The notes under the pieces: model-generated
Seen by the model: the letters and a program-made list of their open reading frames with translations, nothing else
Told to the model about the DNA's origin: nothing
The model's database searches: none
Part shown: piece by piece, positions 1 to 10,500 of the stretch
Position numbering within the stretch: the first letter of the stretch is position 1
How the letters are laid out: every line of letters begins with the position of its first letter
NCBI RefSeq assembly: GCF_037975245.1
Contig: NC_092574.1
Span: 2,265,001-2,329,000, forward strand
DNA length: 64,000 bases
Reading direction: 5' to 3'
From: Apostichopus japonicus
Taxonomy: Eukaryota > Echinodermata > Holothuroidea > Aspidochirotida > Stichopodidae
Made by a program: the position numbers and the translations under genes

Positions 1-2265
1 TTTAATGAAAGTATACATAAGGACGAAAATTGTACCTGCAAAAAGAAATGCTTCTTTTGTACAGTGTAAGGCCACCGCGACATCTTTTCTGACAATCTTG
101 ATAATATTTGTTCTTCGGGAATGTTGTGTCATTACTTAGCCTTTATATTATAAACCGTTAAGTGTGGAAACAGCTATGCTCCTGTTAGAACAACTTCACA
201 TTTCTTAAATGCTGATTTACTGAGGCAGGCGTTTGAAAGACAGTGTGATACAAACAGGTACGGTAACGTTATAAACAATGCCACGAGCTCTCCGTGCATT
301 AACAACGATCGAAACGTGCGGTATTCATGACGGTACACAAAGCAGATAATGCGAATACAGCAGACTTAGCCGAGAATTAAACCTAGTAGCGCGGAGGATT
401 TAATTATGACATACTAGGACTTTCTACCGGTAAACTTTACTCATTGTCGAATAAATCTATCTAATTTCTACCTTATCTAGCTTTTACTCTGTAGTTAACG
501 TATTATGACCAAAGCAAATATGAAATTCACGACAATTCCATGGGACTTGTATATTCATTTAAAATAGCTCCGTTTTGAATCTAAAATTTAACGCTCCATT
601 GCTATGGTAACATCGTGAATAATAGCCCTGCCGCTAATGGATAGATGACATGTAGAAGATGGCCATCGATGGCGCTCTCAACTTCTCGTGCCACGTCTGG
701 CACCTACAAGAAGTAACCGACATATTACTGGCGCAATCCCGACCGAACGTATTTTAACTCTCCTACAGACTTTTCTACACTGATCCCAGAAAGCATTAAG
801 TGCCGTCAAAATGCCTCAGTTGCTCATAGGTACATATCCATGACGTAACACTGTTCTCGTTGTGCATAAAACTGTTGTCAAAAGTAAGGCATATATACTG
901 ATAGGCCTAGACTAGGTATACGTTGCAGACTATGCATAGGCTAACTTCACAGACAGACATACATGCATACAGACAACTTCAGATAATGTAAAATATCACT
1001 AACCGTAATCACGTTATGTTTACGATGTCTTGAAATGTCGTCCTTTTCTTCTCTGCAACCCCGGGCCGTCATTGTAGTCGTTCGAACAACTAAATTAAGG
1101 CGAGGAACGACGTCAAGATATATCCAACGTCTAGACCACACTGCTTGCAACGAAGAGAGAACTGCCCAGTACAGTACGTGTTGATATGGACGCCTACAAA
1201 ATGACAACAAATATTTTCCATTGAAAATCCACTGTGTGTGACGGTATAGTAAACACTCGTATATAGATCAACGCACACGCACGCACGGAGGTATTATGTA
1301 CGTACAGCATGCAATGCAGACAAATATTTCGGAGCGCGCGCTTCTGATTTTGTGCTGAATATTCTTGTGAGCGCTCTTGTATAACTGTTTGCATGTGCGC
1401 ACGGACAAGATAGACGTCAGATTATCACGCTGTAGCTACTAAACCTTTACTTGCATGTGTACAGCAGTAGACTACTGTGATGGTTGCATGCGGCAGTTTA
1501 ATTGTGTGTGCACAATATGTCAGCATTGTACGGTGGCTTAATAAGGACATAGGAAAGAAAAACAGTGTCCCCAAATCTCACAATGTTGTCTTTTTATCTC
1601 AAAATATTGCCTCTTTTTTTTCCCCCTTTAAAATTTGGACTTTAAAAGATCCATCGGGAGCTTTCTATTTTATAGCTGTTGTAAGTGTCATACCAGAAGT
1701 AATCGTTCCATTATCTTACACACTATAAGTCCGTCACGTTTTGGGTCCGCTAAAGTATAGCTAGAAGTTGTCAACTGACATATCAGACCCCCCCCCCATT
1801 CCCCCGTTGATATCTGAGGGCTTGGCCTGTCAGGGTGCATGCGCATTTCTATATCATGACGCAGTTTAGACTTTGGGCTAGAAGAGGAGCAAGTTAAGCA
1901 CACTGAACCGTCTGCTCGCACGGAGAAACATATCCAGATTTAAACACAGAATTTATGAAATGCTCTGTGTCACCTCCAATCCTCCTTATTTGCACATCAT
2001 CTCTACTTTGATTTATGTGCTTCCACATCAAGGCATTCAAAACGATCGTGGTGACTGGAAATATGCCAAAACAAGCACTGCGTTAAGTCATTTTACGTCT
2101 TGTGTGTGCTTTTAATTTACTTGTCTTTTCGTGTGTTTTTTTGTTGTTTTTTTTTCGTGTTTTTGTTTTTTTGTTTTTCGTGTTTCTTCTTTCACGGTTA
2201 AACTTTTGTGCGAATGTACAATACTCCAATTGGGGCACGGTATGCATTCATATCACATTGTTTTG
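1..2265. other. Non-satellite DNA, no gene recognised
   Basis: This is the first contig of the scaffold. I read it on both strands and found no conserved protein motif, tRNA, rRNA or transposon end. Open frames here are short (at most 87 codons), overlap one another on both strands and have no recognisable composition, so they are treated as chance. A T-rich stretch of short T runs broken by cg or g lies near 2110-2200, and a run of nine C occurs near 1789. Exons of a dispersed gene cannot be excluded without transcript data. Confidence 0.6.
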
Positions 2266-2365
2266 NNNNNNNNNNNNNNNNNNNNNNNNNNNNNNNNNNN
2301 NNNNNNNNNNNNNNNNNNNNNNNNNNNNNNNNNNNNNNNNNNNNNNNNNNNNNNNNNNNNNNNNN
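2266..2365. other. Assembly gap, 100 N
   Basis: Exactly 100 N. A round-number run of this kind usually marks a scaffold join of unknown true size. Reading frames that cross it are meaningless. Confidence 0.98.
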
Positions 2366-2996
2366 GTAGTAGGCTACTTCTTATGGCCATATTCAACTTC
2401 AATTCCTATGATCGAGATACACAGCATATAGGTCCATTAGGCCTAACTCAGTCCAGCTACAGTCAGGGTTGCACTGGCATAACTAGGTCTAGGCTAGGCT
2501 TGTTATAACTCAGTCGTAGGCCTAGACTAAGCAAGGCATAGGCCTAAGCTTGTTTGCTTTGATCTCAAATAAGTAGTAAGCCAAGCCTAAAATGGAACTG
2601 AACAGGAAATCCTGGACTTTATGACCAAAACATGCCGATCTACTCTTACTGTCGTAATACTAGTTGTTGAAGCCTAGCCTAGTACCGAGTAGTAGTACTA
2701 GTAGTGCCTATGGCCCTATGCCTATCCCCACCTCACACAGCTTGGTAGGCCTCTAGACCGTCATGCAATTGAAATTTTGTCTCCCAAATCTTTCGTCTTT
2801 GTACTTTGGTAGGCAAACCAAAAAAAACGAACTCTATCTCCATTATGCTGGCTACATTAGGCCGCACAGCAAGGCAAGATATTTTCTTTAAAACAACACA
2901 AAACCATTTTTAGCCTAGCCTACACACGTTTTATACAAAATATGTGTTTGTATGCCAGTGTCGTCTGCACATTGCAAAAACTTAAAAGTTTTTGAT
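2366..2996. other. Non-satellite DNA rich in AGGCCTA words
   Basis: No gene is recognised. The stretch 2430-2760 is dense in near-palindromic words such as TAGGCCTA, AGCCTAG and CTAGGCT. The same words recur in the unique DNA at 32030-32170 and 32850-32870, so this looks like a genome-wide compositional habit rather than a local element. Confidence 0.5.
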
Positions 2997-3000
2997 TTAG

Positions 3001-3878
3001 GGTGGCATACTCCTATTAGAGTCTATATCAATCCGCTCGATTGTTCTCCTATCTCAGGAAAAGTGCCAAAAAGCAGCGGGAGAACATCTTTTGTGACCTG
3101 TTATCAATCATAATCTAGATTTTTGTGGCTTGCATGTTGAAGAGCATGAATGGAAGTACATATGGTGAGAAAATTGGGTCAATTGAGGCAATTTTAGACC
3201 TTTAGGCCTCCCGGGAGCAGCGTAGGAAATTTGTTTACCACTGAGTGAAGAGGTTTGTTTACAAGTGACGAAAACTTCCGGCTCGGATAGCAAAAAATCT
3301 ACACGGTCATGGTACGGAAAATTGATGGTGCCATGAAAGGCCAACTTGTCAGCTATCCGGTGATGGGTAGCGTTTAGCTAGTGAAAACTTCTATCTAGAC
3401 TTTTAAGGCCCGGTCACACTATACCGATATTTTATCGGAATACTATCCGATTTTCCCAGAGGAATCGAAACAGACAGTTTTTCGTTCGGGTCTTCTAGCC
3501 ACAGTGATAAAGGACCTGATTTGCTATCTGTTGAGCCATTCCGATGTGGAATAGCCCTCTCCTAACTTTTGATATTGACTCCGTTTCCTTTTATCGGTTA
3601 GCTATCCGATTTCTCTTCCGATTTTTATCGCTTTTCGATGTGACGTCACTTCAGAATGTAGTCAGTTCTAGAACCCCTCAGATTTGAAGTAGGTATTCGA
3701 ATATTCTACTGCATTCATTACATTCACTACCACAAACCTCACTCTTCGGCCTTAAATCGGAAAAATCGGACCGTATTTCGATAAAATATCGCTGTAGTGT
3801 GACCGGGCCTTAAGAGACCACATTACTTTTGTGATTTAGTGTGTAAGTCAATGGGGCTTTTAATGGGCGTATGCTACC
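3001..3878 (+). mobile_element. Non-autonomous inverted-repeat DNA element, copy 1 (carries a nested MITE)
   Basis: The left end reads GGTGGCATACTCCTATTA. The reverse complement of the right end reads GGTAGCATACGCCCATTA, which is 15 of 18 identical. The element is bracketed by TTAG at 2997-3000 and 3879-3882, a likely 4-bp target-site duplication. No transposase is encoded, and the reading frame at 3108-3344 minus has no recognisable domain. Without the nested insert at 3407-3809 and one target copy it would be about 470 bp, close to the 485-bp inverted copy at 31379-31863. The superfamily is not assigned because neither the end sequence nor the TTAG duplication is diagnostic to me. Confidence 0.75.
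3407..3809. mobile_element. MITE nested in copy 1, TTAA target duplication
   Basis: This is a 403-bp element with terminal inverted repeats of about 50 bp and roughly six mismatches. Both ends begin GGCCCGGTCACACTA when read inward. TTAA lies at 3403-3406 and 3810-3813. A perfect TTAA duplication is the known signature of piggyBac-type transposition, so a piggyBac-mobilised MITE is the leading reading. There is no coding capacity. The related element at 31379-31863 lacks this insert at the matching place, which independently confirms the boundaries. Confidence 0.8.
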
Positions 3879-3888
3879 TTAGGGTGCA

Positions 3889-4085
3889 GGTGGCATACTC
3901 CTATTAGAATCAATATCTATCCGCCCGATTGTTATTCAATCTCAGGAAAAGTTCCAAAAAGCAGCAGGAGAACATCTCTTTTTGACCCGTTATCAATCAT
4001 GATCTGGGTTTTTCTGTGGCTTGCATGTTGAAGAGCATAAATGAACATACATATTGAGCAAAAATTGGGTCAATTTAAAGGCATT
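3889..4085 (+). mobile_element. Inverted-repeat DNA element, copy 3, 3'-truncated
   Basis: It begins with the same end motif GGTGGCATACTCCTATTA only 10 bp after copy 1 ends. It then follows copy 1 through the segments for GTTCCAAAAAGCAGCAGGAG and TGGCTTGCATGTTGAAGAGC before homology fades near 4075-4087. The other terminus is missing. It lies in the same orientation as copy 1, in near tandem. Confidence 0.7.
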
Positions 4086-4457
4086 GAAGAGTCGCCCCAA
4101 ACCGCGTGCGGCCATCTGAAAAAGTTAACTTTCCGTGGCTTGCAAGTGACGATTTGTTCGTGTCGCTACAAAATGCAGACAGTACAGTAATGAAATGTGT
4201 TACCGTGTTATATAAGATGTCCAGCGCTGTATTGTCTGTACGCTATGCTGTAGGTATTGACCGCAGCTGTATGTACTGACTGTACACTAGTGTCTAATTA
4301 CCGATGGTAGCAAGCTGTGTGTATTTTCTGGGATCGATGGTGGTGTCTAACACTTTTGTTACATCTCATTCGAAACTAGGTCATGTTACCGGCATTATAC
4401 GTTTCTTTTTGCGCGAGTCTTCACACCCTTTAAGTCCCCTCTAGGCCAAGAGAGGAG
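4086..4457. other. Non-satellite DNA, nothing recognised
   Basis: There is no repeat end, RNA gene or coding motif that I can identify. Confidence 0.5.
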
Positions 4458-4700
4458 ATGCTTATCCAACCAATTTTACATAACTCTCTCTTACGCGAAG
4501 AGAACGGTGAAACTGTTTTTAACAGTATTTTTATTGATGAGGATATTATTATGGTTGGCGACCTTATATATGAGGTCATCCCAACACAAATGCCATCAGA
4601 AACCGTTCATGAATGTATAACACTTACTATTCCCGAAAATCCCATTTCCTTGAATGAAGTACAGACGATTATTTCTATGGTAATGAATGTATTACCCTAG
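4458..4700 (+). CDS. Unrecognised 80-codon open frame, possibly retroelement debris
   Basis: This frame encodes an acidic, isoleucine-rich 80-residue peptide that starts at ATG 4458 and ends in TAG. An in-frame TAA lies seven codons upstream, so it cannot extend far 5'. The composition is more protein-like than other short frames nearby. Its loose pattern (PILHNS, NGETVFN, then MVGDLIYEV) faintly recalls the region after the reverse transcriptase domain in some LINE ORF2 proteins. I cannot confirm that by eye, and there is no other retroelement feature next to it on this strand. It is equally likely to be a chance frame or a single exon. Confidence 0.2.
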   Translation: MLIQPILHNSLLREENGETVFNSIFIDEDIIMVGDLIYEVIPTQMPSETVHECITLTIPENPISLNEVQTIISMVMNVLP

Positions 4701-4810
4701 AACTGGTTGACAGAGATCTATTCATCCGACAGAGTGGTATCTAGACAATCCGACTTACACAGGCGCGTATCCAGGGGCGTTGAGGTGCTCGCTCCCCTGG
4801 GAGGAAATAG
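4701..4810. other. Short non-satellite spacer
   Basis: No feature is supported. The words GCGTATCCAGGGGCG here and ACGGATCGAGGATTTCGG near 5020 look like common transposon-end words, but no element could be delimited. Confidence 0.4.
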
Positions 4811-4927
4811 ATGAGAGAAATTTAGAAAGAAGGAAAAAGGGAAAAAGAGGGGGAAGAGGAGGAAGGAGAGCAAGGAAGGGAAAAGAAAAAGAGGAAAGAG
4901 AGAAAAGGGAGAAAAGGAGGGAGTACA
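4811..4927 (+). repeat. Polypurine tract of about 115 bp
   Basis: This stretch is almost entirely G and A, with only isolated pyrimidines (a TTT near 4820, a C near 4871). Its complement gives the serine, phenylalanine, leucine and proline-rich frames on the minus strand, which are low-complexity artefacts. Long homopurine runs can adopt triplex structures and are prone to length change. No function is shown here. Confidence 0.85.
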
Positions 4928-5119
4928 AGACTTGAAAAACGCCAAGACACCGGGAAGAGAAAGAGGAACAGTGACATAATTACAGCGCTGATCCCTATAA
5001 TATACACAAGGTAGCCAGTGACGGATCGAGGATTTCGGAAGGGGCGTGCGTCTCACCCTACCCCTTACACCAACAACTCCATTTTTGACGTTTCCATTTT
5101 CCCTCTCTCACTAGTGTAT

Positions 5120-5120
5120 A

Positions 5121-5188
<68 letters not shown>

Positions 5189-5208
5189 TTCATTCATTCA
5201 TTCATTTA
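5120..5208. repeat. (TA)n microsatellite followed by (ATTC)n
   Basis: About 60 bp of alternating TA runs into five ATTC units. On the minus strand the tetranucleotide reads as tandem AATG/TGAA. It sits at the 3' end of the minus-strand retrotransposon fragment, where such tandem tails are expected, so part of it probably belongs to that element. Confidence 0.85.
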
Positions 5209-5690
5209 TTTGTTTTTTTTCACATAAATATTACAATGTGAATGGAAGTCTGCCTATGCTGGCAAAACAGAAGACTCCCATGATGAAAAGATAGAAAATA
5301 GTGAAAATAATGTTAATAACAATACGTATACGCTTCAATATGTGAATATGCTGCTTTGCGACTATGCAGCTAAATCATAATTAATAAGACATGATAATTT
5401 CTTTAGCAAGACATTTACTAAATGTGGAGCTTGTTTCCTTATTTTTTAAAGTTATTGACAGTGAATTCCAAATGTTGGTTGCACGGTTTCTGAGGCTTAA
5501 CATACCAGTGCATGTTTTATATGATTTATAATGTGCGTTGCTAGCCGTTCTGGTATTATGATTATGGAAATCTGTGTTGCTATTTATAAAATTTCGAAAA
5601 CTGATTGGTAATGATCCATTCCAAGCCTTGTATGTAAATGTTGCAATATTAACTTTTATAATGTCATCTAATTTCAATAAATTTAGTTTT
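5187..5690 (-). mobile_element. 5'-truncated non-LTR retrotransposon: reverse transcriptase tail plus 3' UTR
   Basis: The minus frame (stop at 5381-5383) encodes about 100 residues matching the usual end of CR1/L2/jockey-type ORF2 proteins. A segment LLKLDDIIKVNIATFTYKAW is followed by a histidine/asparagine-rich NTR box (NHNTRTA) and then RATNIWNSL near the end. The catalytic reverse transcriptase and endonuclease parts are absent. After the stop comes about 190 bp of 3' UTR ending in an A-rich run (GTGAAAAAAAACAAATAAAT) and tandem TGAA units, as in non-LTR elements with microsatellite tails. The reading frame into 5740 comes from AT microsatellite and is not part of the protein. The family assignment is from motif order only. 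Confidence 0.75.
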
Positions 5691-5726
5691 TTTTTCAAAA
5701 ATTTAAAAAAATATATATATATATAT
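5691..5726. repeat. A/T-rich junction between two retrotransposon tails
   Basis: A short run of A followed by alternating AT separates the minus-strand and plus-strand retrotransposon fragments. It may be a microsatellite used at the insertion point. Confidence 0.6.
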
Positions 5727-5993
5727 TCTATTACTGACATTATTAAAAATAAATTATCGTGTAGGTCATTTAGAAAATGTTATATTAAAGAAACAATTGC
5801 ATCATATTAATTAAAATATCATATAATTGATTTATTGTCGAAACGTTTAATTTGATCTTTAATTTTTTCTTCTCTTTTCTTTCTTCAGGGAGTCTTCTAC
5901 ATTGTTAAGCTATTGTATGCTTTATAGAAGACTTCCTTTCACCTTGTATATTTGCACGTGAAAAAAACAAAATAAATCAAATCAAATCAAATA
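5727..5993 (+). mobile_element. Second 5'-truncated non-LTR retrotransposon tail, opposite orientation
   Basis: The last 27 codons before the stop at 5808-5810 end KCYIKETIASY. They align with the end of the minus-strand copy, KCLAKEIIMSY. The 3' UTR shares GGGAGTCTTCT, then AGACTTCC, TTCAC and TTGTA, and a final GTGAAAAAAACAAAATAAAT. The tail here is tandem ATCAA units instead of TGAA. The two copies are therefore related elements, or relatives within one family, inserted head to head. Only the last fraction of ORF2 remains. Confidence 0.7.
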
Positions 5994-6086
5994 TATATAT
6001 TTCATATAATATTTCATTCATATAATATTTCATATAAAATTATATATATATATATATATATTTCAAAAATTTCCAAATATATATAT
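5994..6086. repeat. AT microsatellite cluster
   Basis: Alternating TA runs are interspersed with TTTCATATAA and TTTCATTCATA units and end near 6086. They adjoin the tail of the plus-strand retrotransposon. Confidence 0.85.
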
Positions 6087-6496
6087 ATGGTCTATCATAA
6101 CGCGTGTGTGCGTATGGACGCCTTAAACAATTGTACAAGTGTGCTATGAAACCAACTACTATGGACGCATCCATCACTTCTTGAGATTGTTCCCATCTGC
6201 ATGAAAACGCGCGCCCCACAACCCTACGCCCCACCCGGACTCTAATCGCTACCCGATGAGTTGCGAAACTTAATTAGAAAAAATCCGACAACACACAACT
6301 TAATCGATAAAAGGTGATCGGGTTGTGTATGAGTCACGTCTAGAGGTCGTCCTCTGACCTACATGGAGTGTGACCACTCCCGATTTTGCTATTTCCAAGA
6401 ACAGGGTCCAAAAATTCCCAAGAAATCCTAAGGACACTGTACTTTATGGATGTATAGCAATATCTAGCGATATCTAGGTATGGATTTTTGAATCCT
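6087..6496. other. Unique left flank of satellite 1
   Basis: No gene or repeat is recognised. Satellite homology begins abruptly near 6497 with GGGATCGAGACCAGG, in the middle of a monomer at the box B-like part, so the array edge does not coincide with the start of the SINE-type unit. Confidence 0.55.
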
Positions 6497-6590
6497 GGGA
6501 TCGAGACCAGGCCGCCGCAGTTTGCTTTTGCCGCGATCTTATACGGTATCGGGAACTTTAAGTATTAGAAACGAACATAGATTTATATCA

Positions 6591-9500
6591 ACTGCTGTCG
6601 TGACGCGGTTGGTTGTGCTCTGTACCTCGAGAGCGTGACGTATTTTGGATCGCGGGCTCGAGACCAGGCCAGCGCAGTTTGCTTTTGCCGCGATCCAAAA
6701 TGCGGTCTCTGGAAATTTAAGTATTAGAAACGAACATAGATTTATATCAACTGCTGTCGTGGCGCGGTTGGTTGTGCTCTGTACCACCGAGAGCGTGACG
6801 TATTTTGGATCGCGGGCTCGAGACCAGGTGGGGGCAGTTTGCTTTTGCCGCGATCTAATACGATCTCTGGAACTTTAAGTATTAGAAACGAACATCTGCT
6901 GTCGTGGCGCGGTTGGTTGTGCTCTGTACCTCGAGAGCGTGACGTATTTTGGATCGAGGGCTTGAGACCAGGCCAGCGCAGTTTGCTTTTGCCGCGATCT
7001 TATACGGTCTCTGGAGCTTTAAGTATTAGAAACGAACATAGATTTCTATCAACTGCTGTCGTGGCGCGGTTGGTTGTGCTCTGTACCTCGAGAGCGTGAC
7101 GTATTTTGGATCGCGGGCTCGAGACCAGGCCAGCGCAGTTTGCTTTTGCCGCGATCTTATACGGTCTCTGGAACTTTAAGTATTAGAAACGAACATAGAT
7201 TTATATCAACTGCTGTCGTGGCGCGGTTGGTTGTGCTCTGTACCTCGAGAGCGTGACGTATTTTGCGTAGTTTGCTTTTGCCGCGATCTAATACGATCTC
7301 TGGAACTTTAAGTATTAGAAACGAACATCTGCTGTCGTGGCGCGGTTGGTTGTGCTCTGTACCTCGAGAGCGTGACGCATTTTGGATCGCGGGCTCGAGA
7401 CCAGGCCAGCGCAGTTTGCTTTTGACGCGATCTTATACGGTCTCTGGAGCTTTAAGTATTAGAAACGAACATAGATTTCTATCAACTGCTGTCGTGGCGC
7501 GGTTGGTTGTGCTCTGTACCTCGAGAGCGTGACGTATTTTGGATCGAGGGCTTGAGACCAGGTGGGCGCAGTTTGCTTTTGCCGCGATCTTATACGGTCT
7601 CTGGATCTTTAAGTATTAGAAACGAACATAGATTTCTATCAACTGCTGTCGTGGCGCGGTTGGTTGTGCTCTGTACCTCGAGAGCGTGACGTATTTTGGA
7701 TCGCGGGCTCGAGACCAGGCCAGCGCAGTTTGCTTTTGCCGCGATCTTATACGGTCTCTGGAACTTTAAGTATTAGAAACGAACATAGATTTATATCAAC
7801 TGCTGTCGTGGCGCGGTTGGTTGTGCTCTGTACCTCGAGAGCGTGACGTATTTTGCGTAGTTTGCTTTTGCCGCGATCTAATACGATCTCTGGAACTTTA
7901 AGTATTAGAAACGAACATCTGCTGTCGTGGCGCGGTTGGTTGTGCTCTGTACCTCGAGAGCGTGACGCATTTTGGATCGCGGGCTCGAGACCAGGCCAGC
8001 GCAGTTTGCTTTTGACGCGAACTTATACGGTCTCTTGAACTTTAAGTATTAGAAACGAACATAGATTTCTATCAACTGCTGTCGTGGCGCGGTTGGTTGT
8101 GCTCTGTACCTCGAGAGCGTGACGTATTTTGGATCGCGGGCTCGAGACCAGGCCAGCGCAGTTTGCTTTTGCCGCGATCTAATACGGTCTCTGGACCTTT
8201 TAGTATTAGAAACGAACATAGATTTATATTAACTGCTGTCGTGGCGCGGTTGGTTGTGCTCTGTACCTCGAGAGCGTGACGTATTTTGGATCGCGGGCTT
8301 GAGACCAGGCCAGCGCAGTTTGCTTTTGCCGCGATCTTATACGGTCTCTGGAGCTTTAAGTATTAGAAACGAACATAGATTTCTATCAACTGCTGTCGTG
8401 GCGCGGTTGGTTGTGCTCTGTACCTCGAGAGCGTGACGTATTTTGGATCGCGGGCTCGAGACCAGGTGGGGGCAGTTTGCTTTTGCCGCGATCTTATACG
8501 GTCTCTGGAGCTTTAAGTATTAGAAACGAACATAGATTTCTATCAACTGCTGTCGTGGCGCGGTTGGTTGTGCTCTGTACCTCGAGAGCGTGACGTATTT
8601 TGGATCGCGGGCTCGAGACCAGGCCAGCGCAGTTTGCTTTTGCCGCGATCTTATACGGTCTCTGGAACTTTAAGTATTAGAAACGAACATAGATTTATAT
8701 CAACTGCTGTCGTGGCGCGGTTGGTTGTGCTCTGTACCTCGAGAGCGTGACGTATTTTGCGCAGTTTGCTTTTGCCGCGATCTAATACGATCTCTGGAAC
8801 TTTAAGTATTAGAAACGAACATCTGCTGTCGTGGCGCGGTTGGTTGTGCTCTGTACCTCGAGAGCGTGACGTATTTTGGATCACGGGCTCGAGACCAGGC
8901 CAGCGCAGTTTGCTTTTGACGCGAACTTATACGGTCTCTTGAACTTTAAGTATTAGAAACGAACATAGATTTCTATAAACTGCTGTCGTGGCGCGGTTGG
9001 TTGCTCTGTACCTCGAGAGCCTGACGTATTTTGGATCGCGGGCTCGAGACCAGGTGGGGGCAGTTTGCTTTTGCCGGGATCTTATACGGTCTCTGGGAAC
9101 TTTAAGTATTAGAAACGAACATAGATTATATCAACTGCTGTCGTGGCGCGGTTGGTTGCTCTGTACCTCGAGAGCGTGACGTATTATGGATCGCGGGCTC
9201 GAGACCAGGTGGGGGCAGTTTGCTTTTGCCGCGATCTTATACGGTCTCTGGGAACTTTAAGTATTAGAAACGAACATAGATTTATAGCAACTGCTGTCGT
9301 GGCGCGGTTGGTTGCTCTGTACCTCGAGAGCGTGACGTATTTTGGATCGCGGGCTCGAGACCAGGTTGGGGCAGTTTGCTTTTGCCGCGATCTTATACGG
9401 TCTCTGGGAACTTTAAGTATTAGAAACGAACATAGATTTATATCAACTGCTGTCGTGGCGCGGTTGGTTGCTCTGTACCTCGAGAGCGTGACGTATTTTG

Positions 9501-10500
9501 GATCGCGGGCTCGAGACCAGGCCAGCGCAGTTTGCTTTTGCCGGGATCTGATACGGTCTCTGGGAACTTTAAGTATTAGAAACGAACATAGATTTATATC
9601 AACTGCCGTCGTGGCGCGGTTGGTTGCTCTGTACCTCGAGAGCGTGACGTATTTTGGATCGCGGGCTCGAGACCAGGTGGGGCAGTTTGCTTTTGCCGCG
9701 ATCTTATACGGTCTCTGGGAACTTTAAGTATTAGAAACGAACATAGATTTATATCAGCTGCTGTCGTGGCGCGGTTGGTTGCTCTGTACCTCGAGAGCGT
9801 GACGTATTTTGGATCGCGGGCTCGAGACCAGGTGGGGGCAGTTTGCTTTTGCCGCGATCTCATACGGTCTCTGGAGCTTTAAGTATTAGAAACGAACATA
9901 GATTTCTATCAACTGCTGTCGTGGCGCGGTTGGTTGTGCTCTGTACCTCGAGAGCGTGACGTATTTTGGATCGCGGGCTCGAGACCAGGCCAGCGCAGTT
10001 TGCTTTTGCCGCGATCTTATACGGTCTCTGGAACTCTAAGTATTAGAAACGAACATAGATTTATATCAACTGCTGTCGTGGCGCGGTTGGTTGTGCTCTG
10101 TACCTCGAGAGCGTGACGTATTTTGCGCAGTTTGCTTTTGCCGCGATCTAATACGATCTCTGGAACTTTAAGTATTAGAAACGAACATCTGCTGTCGTGG
10201 CGCGGTTGGTTGTGCTCTGTACCTCGAGAGCGTGACGTATTTTGGATCACGGGCTCGAGACCAGGCCAGCGCAGTTTGCTTTTGACGCGAACTTATACGG
10301 TCTCTTGAACTTTAAGTATTAGAAACGAACATAGATTTCTATAAACTGCTGTCGTGGCGCGGTTGGTTGCTCTGTACCTCGAGAGCCTGACGTATTTTGG
10401 ATCGCGGGCTCGAGACCAGGTGGGGGCAGTTTGCTTTTGCCGCGATCTTATACGGTCTCTGGGAACTTTAAGTATTAGAAACGAACATAGATTTCTATAA
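6591..10500 (+). repeat. Satellite 1 higher-order repeat, copy A (3.91 kb)
   Basis: This is a block of about 26 monomers in a specific order of variants, repeated at 10501-14411 with an offset of 3,910 bp (3,911 after one extra T near 9126). It starts with the diagnostic GTCGTGACGCGG monomer at about 6594. It contains smaller internal duplications at offsets of 590 bp (around 7074 and 7664) and 1,366 bp (around 8568 and 9934). Confidence 0.9.

Noticed and set aside
2102-2508. Frames of 109 and 125 codons crossing the first N block
   Set aside because: They include translated N and a T-rich low-complexity stretch. The gap size is arbitrary, so the frames have no meaning.
4764-5045. Possible transposon ends (TATCCAGGGGCG and ACGGATCGAGGATTT)
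   Set aside because: They resemble common invertebrate repeat-end words, but they lie in the same orientation and I could not find paired termini or a target duplication.
4701-5056. A 112-codon minus-strand frame rich in serine, phenylalanine, leucine and proline
   Set aside because: It is the complement of the polypurine tract and has low complexity throughout.
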